Source: Frateuria_A sp051900535 (GTDB taxonomy: Bacteria; Pseudomonadota; Gammaproteobacteria; Xanthomonadales; Rhodanobacteraceae). Taken from it: a stretch of 64,000 bases of DNA. The notes beneath the pieces are model-generated. The model was not told the origin of the DNA and made no database searches. It saw only the letters and a list, made by a program, of their open reading frames with translations. Shown here piece after piece: positions 1 to 8,024 of this stretch; within the stretch, counting starts at the first letter, position 1, and each line of letters begins with the position of its first letter. Location of the stretch: NCBI RefSeq assembly GCF_051900535.1, contig NZ_JBHZGI010000001.1, forward strand, positions 186,001 through 250,000. The letters are read 5' to 3'. A program made the position numbers and the translations under genes.

Positions 1-687
1 CCTGTCGCCGTGCAGCAAGGAATGGCTTCGGCCGGGCCGATCGACATCGAACAGCTCTCGCGCCACGTGCAGGTGCTGCGCCGCAAGCTCGCGCCCGGCC
101 AGCATGTCTACCGGGCGGGGCAACCGTTCCATGCGATCTACCTCGTGCATGCCGGCTTCCTCAAGACCTGCGAGCTGTCCGAGGACGGCCGCGAACGGGT
201 GACCAGCTTCCGCATGCGCGGCGACCTAGTCGGCGTGGAGTCCATCGGACTTGCGCACTACGCCTGCGACGTGGTGGCGCTGGACGACAGCGAGATCTGG
301 GAGCTGCCTTACCCGCCTGTGCTGCACGCCTGCCTGCGGATGCCGGAGCTGCAGATCCGGCTGACCGCGGCGCTGGCGGGGGAGATCCGCAACGACCGCG
401 CGTGGATGCTGGCCCTGGGCACGCTCACCGCCGAGCAGCGCGTGGCCGCGTTCCTGCTGGACATGGCCGAGCGCCACATGCGGCTGGGCTTCAGCCCGCG
501 CCATTTCCTGCTGCGCATGGGCCGCGCCGACATCGCCAGTTTCCTGGGGATCAAGCACGAGACGGTGACCCGCGCGCTGTCCAGGCTCGACCGGCTGCAG
601 TGCATCGACGTGCAGCGACGCGAGATCCGGCTGCTCGATACGGACGGCTTGCGCCGCATGGCCGGGCAGGGCGCGACCCTCCACTGA
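1..687 (+). CDS. Crp/Fnr-family transcriptional regulator (5' end uncertain)
   Basis: A cyclic-nucleotide-binding-like beta-roll is followed by a C-terminal winged helix. The recognition helix reads HETVTRALSR, matching the E-xx-(S/T)-R pattern of Fnr, which reads TTGAT half-sites. The first possible start is a GTG at 10, with an ATG at 22, but bases 1-9 are open in frame, so the gene may begin outside the window. The N-terminal Cys cluster of oxygen-sensing Fnr is not visible. The position matching Fnr Cys122 is Trp (SEIWELPY), although a Cys occurs 11 residues earlier (HYAC). It could therefore be an Fnr, a Dnr/NnrR-type NO sensor or a cluster-less member. It is the obvious candidate to bind the many Fnr-type boxes in the window. 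It ends 6 bases from the convergent sensor kinase. Confidence 0.85.
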   Translation, partial: PVAVQQGMASAGPIDIEQLSRHVQVLRRKLAPGQHVYRAGQPFHAIYLVHAGFLKTCELSEDGRERVTSFRMRGDLVGVESIGLAHYACDVVALDDSEIWELPYPPVLHACLRMPELQIRLTAALAGEIRNDRAWMLALGTLTAEQRVAAFLLDMAERHMRLGFSPRHFLLRMGRADIASFLGIKHETVTRALSRLDRLQCIDVQRREIRLLDTDGLRRMAGQGATLH

Positions 688-693
688 GGGCGG

Positions 694-2727
694 TCAGTCG
701 AAGCGACCTTCCAGCGCCTGCGCCAGCGCCTCGCCCAGTTGCTCCCGGCGGTACGGCTTTCGCAACAGGCCGACGCCGCTCCGCAGCGCCTCGTCGGCAC
801 CCTCGGTGGAACGCTCGTAGCCGGAGGTCAGCAGTGCCGGCAGTCCCGGGCGCAGCCGGCGGGCCTCGCGCACCAGTTTGAAGCCGTTGGAGCCGTTGCC
901 CAGCGCCACGTCCGAGAACAGCAGCTGGATGCCTCGGTCGATACGCAGCAACTCCAGCGCCTGCTTCGCGTCCCCGGCCTCCAGGGTGTCGTAGCCGAGC
1001 GCATGGAGGAAACGGACGGCGACCTTGCGCACGTCCGGCTCGTCCTCGACTACCAGCACCCGTGCGTGCCCGGGACTGACGCTGCCGGGGGTGCGGGCCT
1101 CGCCGGCCTCGTCTTCCGCCGGCGCGGTGGGCAGCAGAATCTCCACGCGGGTGCCGCGACCGGGCTGGCTGCCGATGGTCACGCGTCCGCCCGATTGCCT
1201 GACGAAGCCGTAAACCATGCTCAGTCCCAGGCCGCTGCCCTTGCCGGCGTCCTTGGTCGTGAAGAACGGTTCCAGCGCATGGTCGAGCACGTCCTGCGTC
1301 ATGCCGGTGCCGCTGTCCTCGACCAGGAACACGACGTACTTGCCCGGCCGCAGGGCGCCCGCCTCGCCCGGCCCGATCGCGCGCGCGCGGGCGCTGATGC
1401 GCAGTGAACCACCCTCGGGCATGGCGTCGCGCGCATTGATCGCGAGGTTGACCAGCGCCGTCTCCAGTTCGCCCGGGTCGGCATACACGGGCGGAATGTG
1501 GGCAGGACAGTCCAGGGCGACGTGGATGCGCGCGCCCAGCGTGCGCGCCAGCATCTCGCCCAGCTCGTCGAAGATCTGATGCGGCCGCACGCCTCGCGGC
1601 GTCAAGGTGCGGCGGCGCGAGAAGCCCAGCAGCTTGCGGGTCAGGTTGATGCAGCGGTCGACCGCGCGCGAGGCGCCGTCGATCAGTTCGCGCGCATCGG
1701 CCACCTCGCCGTACTCGGCGTCAAGGATCTGCAGGTTGCCCGAGACCACGGTCAGCAGGTTGTTGAAGTCGTGTGCGATCCCGCCGGTGAGCTGGCCCAG
1801 CGCATCCAGCCGATGCGCGTGCGCTAGCTGTTCCTGGCTGCGCCCGCGCAGGACCGCCGCGGCGAGCATGTTGGCGGTCAGTTGCATGAAGCTGAGCTGG
1901 TCGCCGTCCCATTCGCACGGCTCGCGAACGAGCGCGAGCAACGCACCGGTGACTTCGTGACGGTCCAGCAGCGGCACGATCGCCGCGTCGGCGAACCCAT
2001 GCATGGCGAGCGCGTCGCGTAGCGCGGGCAAGGCTTCGGCGGGGCCGTCCGACAGCATCCACGCGCCCATCGGCTGCCTTTCGCCAAGCCGCGCCCCAAG
2101 ACCGTCGCGCGCGAACGCATCGCCCAGGTCGTCGAGCACGTCGCTCGGAAGGCCGGCGGCCGATCGGATTGGCAGCGCCTTGGCACCGGCCAGACCCACC
2201 GCCACGGCCACGGCGTCGACACCCAATGCCTGTGCGATCAGTCCGGACACCGCCGCCCGCAGGGAACCATCGTTGCCGGCTTCGAGCACCAGTCGGCCCA
2301 ACTCGGCAAGGTAACCGTCGCGCTGCGCACGCCGCAGGGCCTGTCGCGTGCGGTGTGTTTCGGAGATGTCGCGGATGGAGGCGGAATATCGTCCGCTGCC
2401 TGCCGGGCTCAGCGCGATTTCCATGGGGAAGGTGGCGCCGTCGCTGCGCACGCCGGTCAGTTCATAGCCCGCGCCCATCGGGCGCATCCGGGGATGGGCC
2501 ATGTAGCCCGCGCGGTGGACGACATGCGCGGCACGCGCGGCTTCCGGCAGCAGGTTTTCCACCCGCAGGCCCAGCAGCGCGCCGGGGGCGTAACCGAACA
2601 ACCGGTGCGCCTGCGGATTGGCCAGCACGATGTCGCCCGCCGCATCGACCACCACCATCGCGTCCGGCGCGGTTTCGAAAAGCGTGCGGAACAGGCTTTC
2701 GTCGCCGGCGGCGTGCGGGGATGGCAT
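694..2727 (-). CDS. PAS-GAF hybrid sensor histidine kinase with receiver domain
   Basis: This 677-residue soluble protein has no membrane helices, so the stimulus is probably cytoplasmic. Domains in order are PAS (about 10-125), GAF-like (about 135-295), HisKA with phospho-acceptor His319 (GGIAHDFNNLL), HATPase (N-box Asn431, G1 DSGTGM, G2 KGSGLGLS) and a C-terminal receiver with Asp606 and Lys657. The HDFNN form of the H-box is typical of hybrid kinases that autophosphorylate and pass the phosphate to an attached or separate receiver. It lies 4 bases downstream of the OmpR-type regulator on the same strand, so the two form one operon and probably one phosphorelay. The ligand of the PAS/GAF part cannot be told from sequence. 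Confidence 0.9.
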   Translation of the reverse strand: MPSPHAAGDESLFRTLFETAPDAMVVVDAAGDIVLANPQAHRLFGYAPGALLGLRVENLLPEAARAAHVVHRAGYMAHPRMRPMGAGYELTGVRSDGATFPMEIALSPAGSGRYSASIRDISETHRTRQALRRAQRDGYLAELGRLVLEAGNDGSLRAAVSGLIAQALGVDAVAVAVGLAGAKALPIRSAAGLPSDVLDDLGDAFARDGLGARLGERQPMGAWMLSDGPAEALPALRDALAMHGFADAAIVPLLDRHEVTGALLALVREPCEWDGDQLSFMQLTANMLAAAVLRGRSQEQLAHAHRLDALGQLTGGIAHDFNNLLTVVSGNLQILDAEYGEVADARELIDGASRAVDRCINLTRKLLGFSRRRTLTPRGVRPHQIFDELGEMLARTLGARIHVALDCPAHIPPVYADPGELETALVNLAINARDAMPEGGSLRISARARAIGPGEAGALRPGKYVVFLVEDSGTGMTQDVLDHALEPFFTTKDAGKGSGLGLSMVYGFVRQSGGRVTIGSQPGRGTRVEILLPTAPAEDEAGEARTPGSVSPGHARVLVVEDEPDVRKVAVRFLHALGYDTLEAGDAKQALELLRIDRGIQLLFSDVALGNGSNGFKLVREARRLRPGLPALLTSGYERSTEGADEALRSGVGLLRKPYRREQLGEALAQALEGRFD

Positions 2728-2731
2728 GGCG

Positions 2732-3541
2732 CTACTCCGAACGTACCGTGTCGCTGAAGATATAGCCGGCCCCGCGCACCGACTTGATGAGTACAGGGGC
2801 GGCAGGGTCCGGTTCGATCTTTCGCCGCAGGCGGCCGATCTGCACGTCCACCGCGCGGTCGAAGGGACCCGAATCCCGTCCGTACAGGTGGTTCATCAGT
2901 TCGTCGCGCGACAGCACCCGGTTGGCGTGGGTGACCAGCACGCGCAGCAGCCCGAACTCGCCGCTGGTGAGCGGTACGGTTTCGCCCGACGGTGCCACCA
3001 GGGTGCGGCTGTCCAATTCCAGGCAGTAGCCGGCGAAGCGGTAGACCACCGGTCGCGACATCGCCTGGCGCGGACGCTCGCCGGTGCGGCGCAGCACGCT
3101 GCGGATGCGCGCCAGCAGTTCGCGCAACTCGAACGGTTTGGTCACGTAGTCGTCGGCGCCCACTTCGAGTCCCACGATGCGGTCGACCGAGTCGCCGCGC
3201 CCGGTGACGATGATCACCGGCCCGCGCCAGTGCTCGTGCAGGTGGCGGGTCAGTTCCAGGCCATCCTCGCCGGGCAGGCCGAGGTCGAGCAGCACCAGGT
3301 CGATCGAATCGGTTGCCAGCAGCGCGAGCATGTCCTGGCCGTTGCCGGCCGTGCTTATCTGGAAACCCTGGGCGGCGAGGTAACGCTTGAGCAGCGTCGC
3401 GACGTCGACGTCGTCGTCGACGACCAGCAGGTGGGCCTGCCGGAGCAGCGCGGTCTTGTCATGGTCCTGAGCCGACACGAGAGCCCCATCGCATGCTGGT
3501 GTGGCGTGGCAGTCGCCAGAAACCGGGCGGACCCGCTCCAT
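2732..3541 (-). CDS. OmpR/PhoB-family response regulator
   Basis: The receiver domain has the DDD acid pocket, phospho-acceptor Asp86 (LVLLDLGLP) and the conserved KPF lysine, followed by an OmpR-type winged-helix DNA-binding domain (RAVDVQIGRLRRKIE, VRGAGYIF). The first 33 residues before the receiver look non-homologous. A GTG at 3478 (residue 22) is an equally plausible start; neither start has a strong Shine-Dalgarno. It is the promoter-proximal gene of an operon with the hybrid kinase. No Fnr-type box was seen upstream, so this pair is probably not itself part of the low-oxygen regulon. Confidence 0.88.
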   Translation of the reverse strand: MERVRPVSGDCHATPACDGALVSAQDHDKTALLRQAHLLVVDDDVDVATLLKRYLAAQGFQISTAGNGQDMLALLATDSIDLVLLDLGLPGEDGLELTRHLHEHWRGPVIIVTGRGDSVDRIVGLEVGADDYVTKPFELRELLARIRSVLRRTGERPRQAMSRPVVYRFAGYCLELDSRTLVAPSGETVPLTSGEFGLLRVLVTHANRVLSRDELMNHLYGRDSGPFDRAVDVQIGRLRRKIEPDPAAPVLIKSVRGAGYIFSDTVRSE

Positions 3542-3624
3542 GGCGCAACCGTTGGCTATATACCAGATGAGGTCCAGTCCGCGCGAAGGCCTCCAGGGTG
3601 CGTCGAAACGACCGGCGGACCTGT

Positions 3625-3638
3625 TTGATCCTCGTCAA
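3625..3638 (+). promoter_or_regulatory. Fnr/Dnr-type box upstream of universal stress gene
   Basis: TTGAT-CCTC-GTCAA matches the Fnr consensus TTGAT-N4-ATCAA at 9 of 10 positions. It ends 56 bases before the start at 3695. A weak -10-like GATGCT begins 21 bases after the box. Confidence 0.8.
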
Positions 3639-3694
3639 CAGGTCCCGCGCGCCTCGCGTGATGCTGGTACCGGCCCCGATGGAGGAATGCCGCC

Positions 3695-4486
3695 ATGTTC
3701 GAGATGCTTGTCGATGCCGGCTCCCATGCGGGGGAGCCCTTCCTGGCAACGGCGCTGTCGCTGGCCAGTCGCGTGGATGCCTTCGCGTGCGGCTTCCAGG
3801 TATTGCCGCTGCAGCCGCCCGTGGCGTTGTCCTTCGAGACGGCCTTGCTGGAGGCCGAAGAGCAGAGCGCCCGGGCGCGGCGCGACTGGTGGCTGACGCA
3901 GTGCACGCAGGCGGGCGTCGAAGGCGAATGGGAAATCCTGCGCGGCGAGGTTGCCCCGGCCATCGCCAAGCGCTCGCGGCTGGCCGACCTGGTCTGCCTG
4001 GAAGTCTCCGTGGCAGGCGGTGCGCGCGATGTGCTCTCGCCCGAACCCGACCGCGCGCTGGTGCAGAGCGCCGGTCCGTTGCTCCTGGTGCCCTCCGTCT
4101 GGAACGGGCCGACCGCCACGCGCGTGCTGGTGGCGTGGAACGGCTCTGCCGAGGCGGCCAATGCCATCCGCGCCGCGATGCCGCTGCTGGCGCGAGCCAC
4201 CGACATCTGCGTGCTCGACGGCGAGCAGGCCTGCCTGCCGGGCATCACCCCTTCGCCATTGCCGCTGCAGGCGTGGATGAGCCGGCACGGCATCCAGGCG
4301 CAGTGGGAATCGCTCGACCCCGCGCGCCAGCGCGAACTGTCCATCGCCGACGTCGCCCGTCGCATGGGCGCGGACCTGCTCGTGATGGGCGCCTACGGGC
4401 ATCACTGGACCAGCGCCTTCGGGCGCAGCCAGATGACCCAGACGCTGCTCAGCCACATCGACCGGCCGATCCTGCTTTCGCACTGA
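3695..4486 (+). CDS. Universal stress protein, tandem UspA-type
   Basis: This 263-residue protein has two USP folds. The second keeps the nucleotide-binding signature GAYGHHWTSAFGRSQMTQTL (G-x2-G-x9-G/S/T type), while the first is degenerate. Family members bind ATP and help survival under energy limitation, including anaerobic stasis in Pseudomonas. A GGAGGA Shine-Dalgarno at 3681-3686 fixes the ATG at 3695. It is single, with its own Fnr-type box 56 bases upstream. It resembles the second USP at 8025-8816 in length and layout, suggesting an old duplication. Confidence 0.9.
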   Translation: MFEMLVDAGSHAGEPFLATALSLASRVDAFACGFQVLPLQPPVALSFETALLEAEEQSARARRDWWLTQCTQAGVEGEWEILRGEVAPAIAKRSRLADLVCLEVSVAGGARDVLSPEPDRALVQSAGPLLLVPSVWNGPTATRVLVAWNGSAEAANAIRAAMPLLARATDICVLDGEQACLPGITPSPLPLQAWMSRHGIQAQWESLDPARQRELSIADVARRMGADLLVMGAYGHHWTSAFGRSQMTQTLLSHIDRPILLSH

Positions 4487-4519
4487 GCCGACGCCCACGC
4501 GCCGTCGGCGACCGATCGG

Positions 4520-4942
4520 TCAGTCGAGCAGGTAGTTGCGGATCCCGTCGCTGTCCAGGGTCGTCAGGTTGCGCCTGATCTCGCGGCTCACGCAGTGCAG
4601 GAGCGACTTGTCCAGCTCGCCGTGCAGGGTGCCCAGGAAGCGCGGCGACGCGGCGATCACGAGCGAGGTGAAGCGTTGCGCGTCGTGGGCGGTGCGCAGC
4701 GCGGCGGCGAGTGTCGAGGCGAAGCGCGCACAGGCCTTGTCCTTCGGATCGGTGCGCGGCTCGATCGCGTGCCGTGCCCCGCCCACGCTTTCCTGCACTC
4801 GTGGCGGGCGCTCGTGAAGCGGCCCTTGCGCGGTGTCGGCGTTGACGAAGCAGGCCGTTTCGGACCATGGCCCGCGGCAGCGCTCGTACTCGAACAGCCG
4901 CGCCTTCTCGCTGTCGGCCACCAGCACCCACGTCTTGTTCAT
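4520..4942 (-). CDS. Host-attachment (baeRF-like) family protein
   Basis: This 140-residue protein begins MNKTWVLVADSEKARLFE, the N-terminus typical of proteins annotated as 'required for attachment to host cells' (Host_attach/baeRF family, related to the release-factor eRF1 domain fold). The molecular function is unproven; in proteobacteria members often sit among universal stress and CBS genes, as here. The start at 4942 is supported by GGAGAAAGAG just upstream; a longer in-frame start at 5077 would run through both Fnr-type boxes and is rejected. It is divergent from the CBS-phosphorylase operon, and each side has its own box. Confidence 0.82.
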   Translation of the reverse strand: MNKTWVLVADSEKARLFEYERCRGPWSETACFVNADTAQGPLHERPPRVQESVGGARHAIEPRTDPKDKACARFASTLAAALRTAHDAQRFTSLVIAASPRFLGTLHGELDKSLLHCVSREIRRNLTTLDSDGIRNYLLD

Positions 4943-5005
4943 GGCTCTTTCTCCGACCGGGCAGGGACATGCAAGGACAGGGTAGCGAGCCCGCGGGAAG
5001 GCCAC

Positions 5006-5019
5006 TTGATGCCGGTCAA
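5006..5019 (-). promoter_or_regulatory. Fnr/Dnr-type box for the host-attachment gene
   Basis: The plus strand reads TTGAT-GCCG-GTCAA. It lies 63 bases before the minus-strand start at 4942. Exactly 20 bases beyond the box on the minus strand is CTACCCT, whose TACCCT (4984-4979) fits a -10 element. Confidence 0.78.
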
Positions 5020-5039
5020 CAAAGCCACTGCCGCGCCAG

Positions 5040-5053
5040 TTGATCCTGGTCAA
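5040..5053 (+). promoter_or_regulatory. Fnr/Dnr-type box for the CBS-phosphorylase operon
   Basis: TTGAT-CCTG-GTCAA ends 57 bases before the CBS gene start at 5111. A weak -10-like CATCCT follows at the expected distance. It is the second of two boxes in one divergent intergenic region. Confidence 0.8.
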
Positions 5054-5110
5054 CCGGGCGAACGTACGAGCCGTCATCCTGTGCCATCAGCGGCGGCCGA
5101 GGAGACGTCC

Positions 5111-5557
5111 ATGCGCGCAATCGACATCGGCACCCGGCGCGTCATCCAGGCCGGCGCTACGGCGACGGTCTCCGAGGCTGCCGGCATCATGCGCAGGCAA
5201 CAGGCCGGCTGCCTGGTGGTGACCCGCGAGCAGGACGACCGGCTGGCGTCGGTCGGCATCATCACCGACCGCGACCTGGTCACGCGCTGCATCGCCGCGC
5301 ATTTCGATCCGGCCACGACGCCGCTGGAATGCGTGATGTCCGCGCCGCTGCTGTGCTGCCGGCCGGACGCGCCGATCGACGAAATCGTCGACACCATGCA
5401 GCAGCGCGGCGTGCGCCGGCTGCCCCTGATCGATGCCGGCGGCGCGCTCGTGGGCATCGTGAGCACCGACGACGTCCTGGCGGCGCTCGCCGAACTGGCG
5501 GACCGGGTCAACCAGACGCTCAACGTCCAGCCGATGCTCGACCGGGCCTATCTCTAG
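5111..5557 (+). CDS. CBS-pair domain protein
   Basis: This 148-residue protein is two CBS motifs in tandem (about 8-70 and 78-135, with GIITDRDLV and GIVSTDDVL) and nothing else. Such stand-alone pairs bind adenine nucleotides (AMP, ATP, SAM) or NAD and are thought to sense energy state. The ATG at 5111 is preceded by GGAG. It is followed 9 bases later by the AMP/thymidine-phosphorylase-like gene and then the PRPP-synthetase-like gene, so an adenylate-sensing role within a nucleotide salvage operon is a reasonable inference. A second CBS-pair protein lies at 23539-23988 before the glucan phosphorylase. Confidence 0.88.
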   Translation: MRAIDIGTRRVIQAGATATVSEAAGIMRRQQAGCLVVTREQDDRLASVGIITDRDLVTRCIAAHFDPATTPLECVMSAPLLCCRPDAPIDEIVDTMQQRGVRRLPLIDAGGALVGIVSTDDVLAALAELADRVNQTLNVQPMLDRAYL

Positions 5558-5566
5558 GAGCCATGC

Positions 5567-7102
5567 GTGTCAGTCGCCCCGTTGCCTGAGTTGCCGTTCC
5601 CGGGCGAACGCCTGCGCCCGCGCCGTATCGGCATCGACACCGGCGGCGAGCACGTGGCCTACCTCCCGCTGGGTTCGCCCGCCTGCCATGGCGAGGGTTT
5701 CGGGCCGCACTCGCGACTGCAGGTGAGCGTGGGCAGCCGTGGGCTGATGGCGACGCTGGCGATCGTGCACGGCGACGCGCTGGCGCCGGACGAGGTGGGA
5801 CTGTCCGAATCGGCCTGGCTGCGTCTGCAGCCGACCGCGCACGAGCACGTGACGCTGGCGCATCCGCCGAGTGTCGAGTCGCTCTCCAGCGTCCGCGCGA
5901 AGCTCTATGGCCGCACCCTCGCCGATGGCGAGATACGGGCGATCGTCACGGACATCGCCGCGCAACGCTATTCGAATCTCGAACTGGCGACCTTCATCGC
6001 CGCCTGCAGCAACGATCACCTGGCCCTTGATGAAGTGGTCGCGCTGACCGGCGCGATGGTCGACAGCGGCGCGCGGCTGCACTGGCCGGGCGCGGTCATC
6101 GTGGACAAGCATTGCGTCGGCGGGCTGCCGGGCAACCGCACGACGCCCATCCTGGTCGCCATCTGCACGGCGCTGGGACTGACCATGCCCAAGACCTCCT
6201 CGCGCGCGATCACCTCGCCGGCAGGCACCGCCGACACCATGGCGATGCTGGCGCCGGTGGACCTGGATCTCGCGCGGATGCGTCGCACCGTCGAGCGCAC
6301 CGGCGGCTGCATCGTGTGGGGTGGGGCGATCAACCTGGCGCCGGTGGACGACACGCTGATCCGCATCGAGCGTGCGCTGGACATCGACAGTCCCGGGCAG
6401 CTGGTTGCCTCGATCCTCTCCAAGAAAATCGCCGCCGGTTCCAACCGCGTGGTGATCGACGTGCCGGTCGGCCCGACCGCAAAGGTGCGCGAACTGCGCC
6501 ACGCGCGCACGCTGGAACGGATGCTGCGCACGGTGGCCGGGCGCTTCGGCCTCCAACTGACGGTGCTGCGCACGGACGGGCTGCAGCCGGTCGGCCGCGG
6601 GGTAGGGCCGGCGCTAGAGGCCCACGACGTGCTGGCCGTGCTGCAAAACCGGCCGATGCAGCCGCGCGATCTTCGCGAGCGCGCGCTGGTGCTCGCGGCC
6701 GCGGTGATCGAGGCCGGTGGCCTGGCGGCGGGAACGGACGCGCTCGCGGCGGCGCGCGAATGCCTGGACTCCGGCTGCGCATGGCGCCAGTTCCAGGCGA
6801 TCTGCGAAGCCCAGGGTGGCCTGCGCGCCCCCGGCGTCGCGCCGTACCGGCATCCACTGGCGGCCGCGCGGGAGGGGCGCGTCGAGGCGATCGACAACCG
6901 CCGCCTCGCGCAGGCCGCCAAGCTCGCCGGTGCACCGCTCTCGCCGCTGGCCGGGCTGGAGATCGACGTGCGCGTGGGCGATCCGGTAACCGCCGGCCAG
7001 CCGCTCTTCACCCTGCATGCGCAGAGCCCGGGCGAACTTGCCTACGCCATGGAATACGTCTCGCGCCATCCGGACATCGTCCGCCTCGGAAACGGCCCAT
7101 GA
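5567..7102 (+). CDS. AMP/thymidine phosphorylase family protein (archaeal type)
   Basis: This 511-residue pyrimidine-nucleoside-phosphorylase-fold protein is longer than bacterial DeoA (about 440). It has the extra N-terminal domain (about 1-90) of archaeal AMP phosphorylases. Motifs include KHCVGGLPGNRTTP (phosphate-binding glycine loop) and TSSRAITSPAGTADTM. Characterised archaeal members release the base from nucleoside 5'-monophosphates to give ribose-1,5-bisphosphate; proteobacterial members are annotated only as putative thymidine phosphorylase, so the substrate is unknown. The GTG at 5567 has AGGAG seven bases upstream. It shares an ATGA overlap with the PRPP-synthetase-like gene. Confidence 0.85.
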   Translation: MSVAPLPELPFPGERLRPRRIGIDTGGEHVAYLPLGSPACHGEGFGPHSRLQVSVGSRGLMATLAIVHGDALAPDEVGLSESAWLRLQPTAHEHVTLAHPPSVESLSSVRAKLYGRTLADGEIRAIVTDIAAQRYSNLELATFIAACSNDHLALDEVVALTGAMVDSGARLHWPGAVIVDKHCVGGLPGNRTTPILVAICTALGLTMPKTSSRAITSPAGTADTMAMLAPVDLDLARMRRTVERTGGCIVWGGAINLAPVDDTLIRIERALDIDSPGQLVASILSKKIAAGSNRVVIDVPVGPTAKVRELRHARTLERMLRTVAGRFGLQLTVLRTDGLQPVGRGVGPALEAHDVLAVLQNRPMQPRDLRERALVLAAAVIEAGGLAAGTDALAAARECLDSGCAWRQFQAICEAQGGLRAPGVAPYRHPLAAAREGRVEAIDNRRLAQAAKLAGAPLSPLAGLEIDVRVGDPVTAGQPLFTLHAQSPGELAYAMEYVSRHPDIVRLGNGP

Positions 7103-7992
7103 GTCTCCTCTACGCGTTGCCGGGCAACGCCGCGTTCGCCCGCGCGCTGTGCCGCCACACCGGCTGGCAGCGGGGCCAACTGGAACTGCACCGTTTCCCG
7201 GACGGCGAATCGCTGCTGCGGCTCGCCACGCCGCCGCGCGGCGTCGTGGCCATGACCTGCTCGCTGCAACGGCCCGATGCCAAGCTGTTCGCGCTGCTTG
7301 CCGCGGCGGCCACCGCCCGCGAGCTCGGGGCGACGCAGGTCGGCCTGGTCGCGCCCTACCTGGCCTACATGCGGCAGGACGCGCGCTTCCGGCCGGGCGA
7401 AGCGATCTCGGCGCGGGTCATCGGCAACCTGCTGGGCAGCGGCTTCGACTGGGTCGTGACGGTCGACCCGCACCTGCATCGCATCCACGACCTCGCCGAG
7501 GTGTTCGCCTGCCGCACCACGGTCGTCCAGGCGGCGCCGGAGCTGGCGGCCTGGATCAGGGCGAACGTGCGCTCGCCGCTGCTGGTCGGGCCGGACGGGG
7601 AGAGCGCGCAATGGGTGGAGGCGGTGGCGGACCGGCTCGGCGCGCCGTGCGTGGTGGCGCGCAAGCAGCGCCGCGGCGACCGCGACGTCAGCGTGCGGCT
7701 GCCGTCATTGGCACGCTGGCGCGGGCACACGCCGGTGCTGCTGGACGACATCGCGGCGTCCGGGCACACGCTCATCGACACCGCCAGGGGCGTGCGCGAA
7801 CAACTGCCGCAGGCCTCGCCGGTCGCGGTGGTGGTGCATGGATTGCTGGGGCGTCGCTCGCGGGAGGCATTGCGCGGCGCCGGGATCGCCCGCCTGGTGA
7901 CCACCAACACCGTGCCGGGCGAACTGGCGGCGATCGACGTCAGCGCCCGCGTCGCACAGGCGCTGGCAATCCTTGGCGCCGACGCAGCCTAG
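7099..7992 (+). CDS. Ribose-phosphate pyrophosphokinase-like protein
   Basis: This 297-residue protein aligns with PRPP synthetase. It has PYLAYMRQDARFRPGE (ATP/R5P region), the metal-binding DPHLHRI and a PRPP loop LLDDIAASGHTLID. It is shorter than housekeeping Prs (about 315), and its PRPP loop differs from the usual VDDMIDTGGT, so it is a paralogue rather than the essential enzyme. The start overlaps the phosphorylase stop (ATGA at 7099-7102), implying coupled translation. With the AMP-phosphorylase-like partner it could recycle ribose phosphates to PRPP in energy-limited cells; this is inference. It ends 32 bases from the convergent USP gene. Confidence 0.82.
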   Translation: MSLLYALPGNAAFARALCRHTGWQRGQLELHRFPDGESLLRLATPPRGVVAMTCSLQRPDAKLFALLAAAATARELGATQVGLVAPYLAYMRQDARFRPGEAISARVIGNLLGSGFDWVVTVDPHLHRIHDLAEVFACRTTVVQAAPELAAWIRANVRSPLLVGPDGESAQWVEAVADRLGAPCVVARKQRRGDRDVSVRLPSLARWRGHTPVLLDDIAASGHTLIDTARGVREQLPQASPVAVVVHGLLGRRSREALRGAGIARLVTTNTVPGELAAIDVSARVAQALAILGADAA

Positions 7993-8024
7993 GGAGCAAT
8001 CCGCCGCGCACCGTCCTTCGCACA

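Noticed and set aside
4943..5077. N-terminal extension of the host-attachment protein to an ATG at 5077
   Set aside because: It would translate through two Fnr-type boxes and a -10 element; the ATG at 4942 has a strong Shine-Dalgarno and the family's conserved N-terminus.
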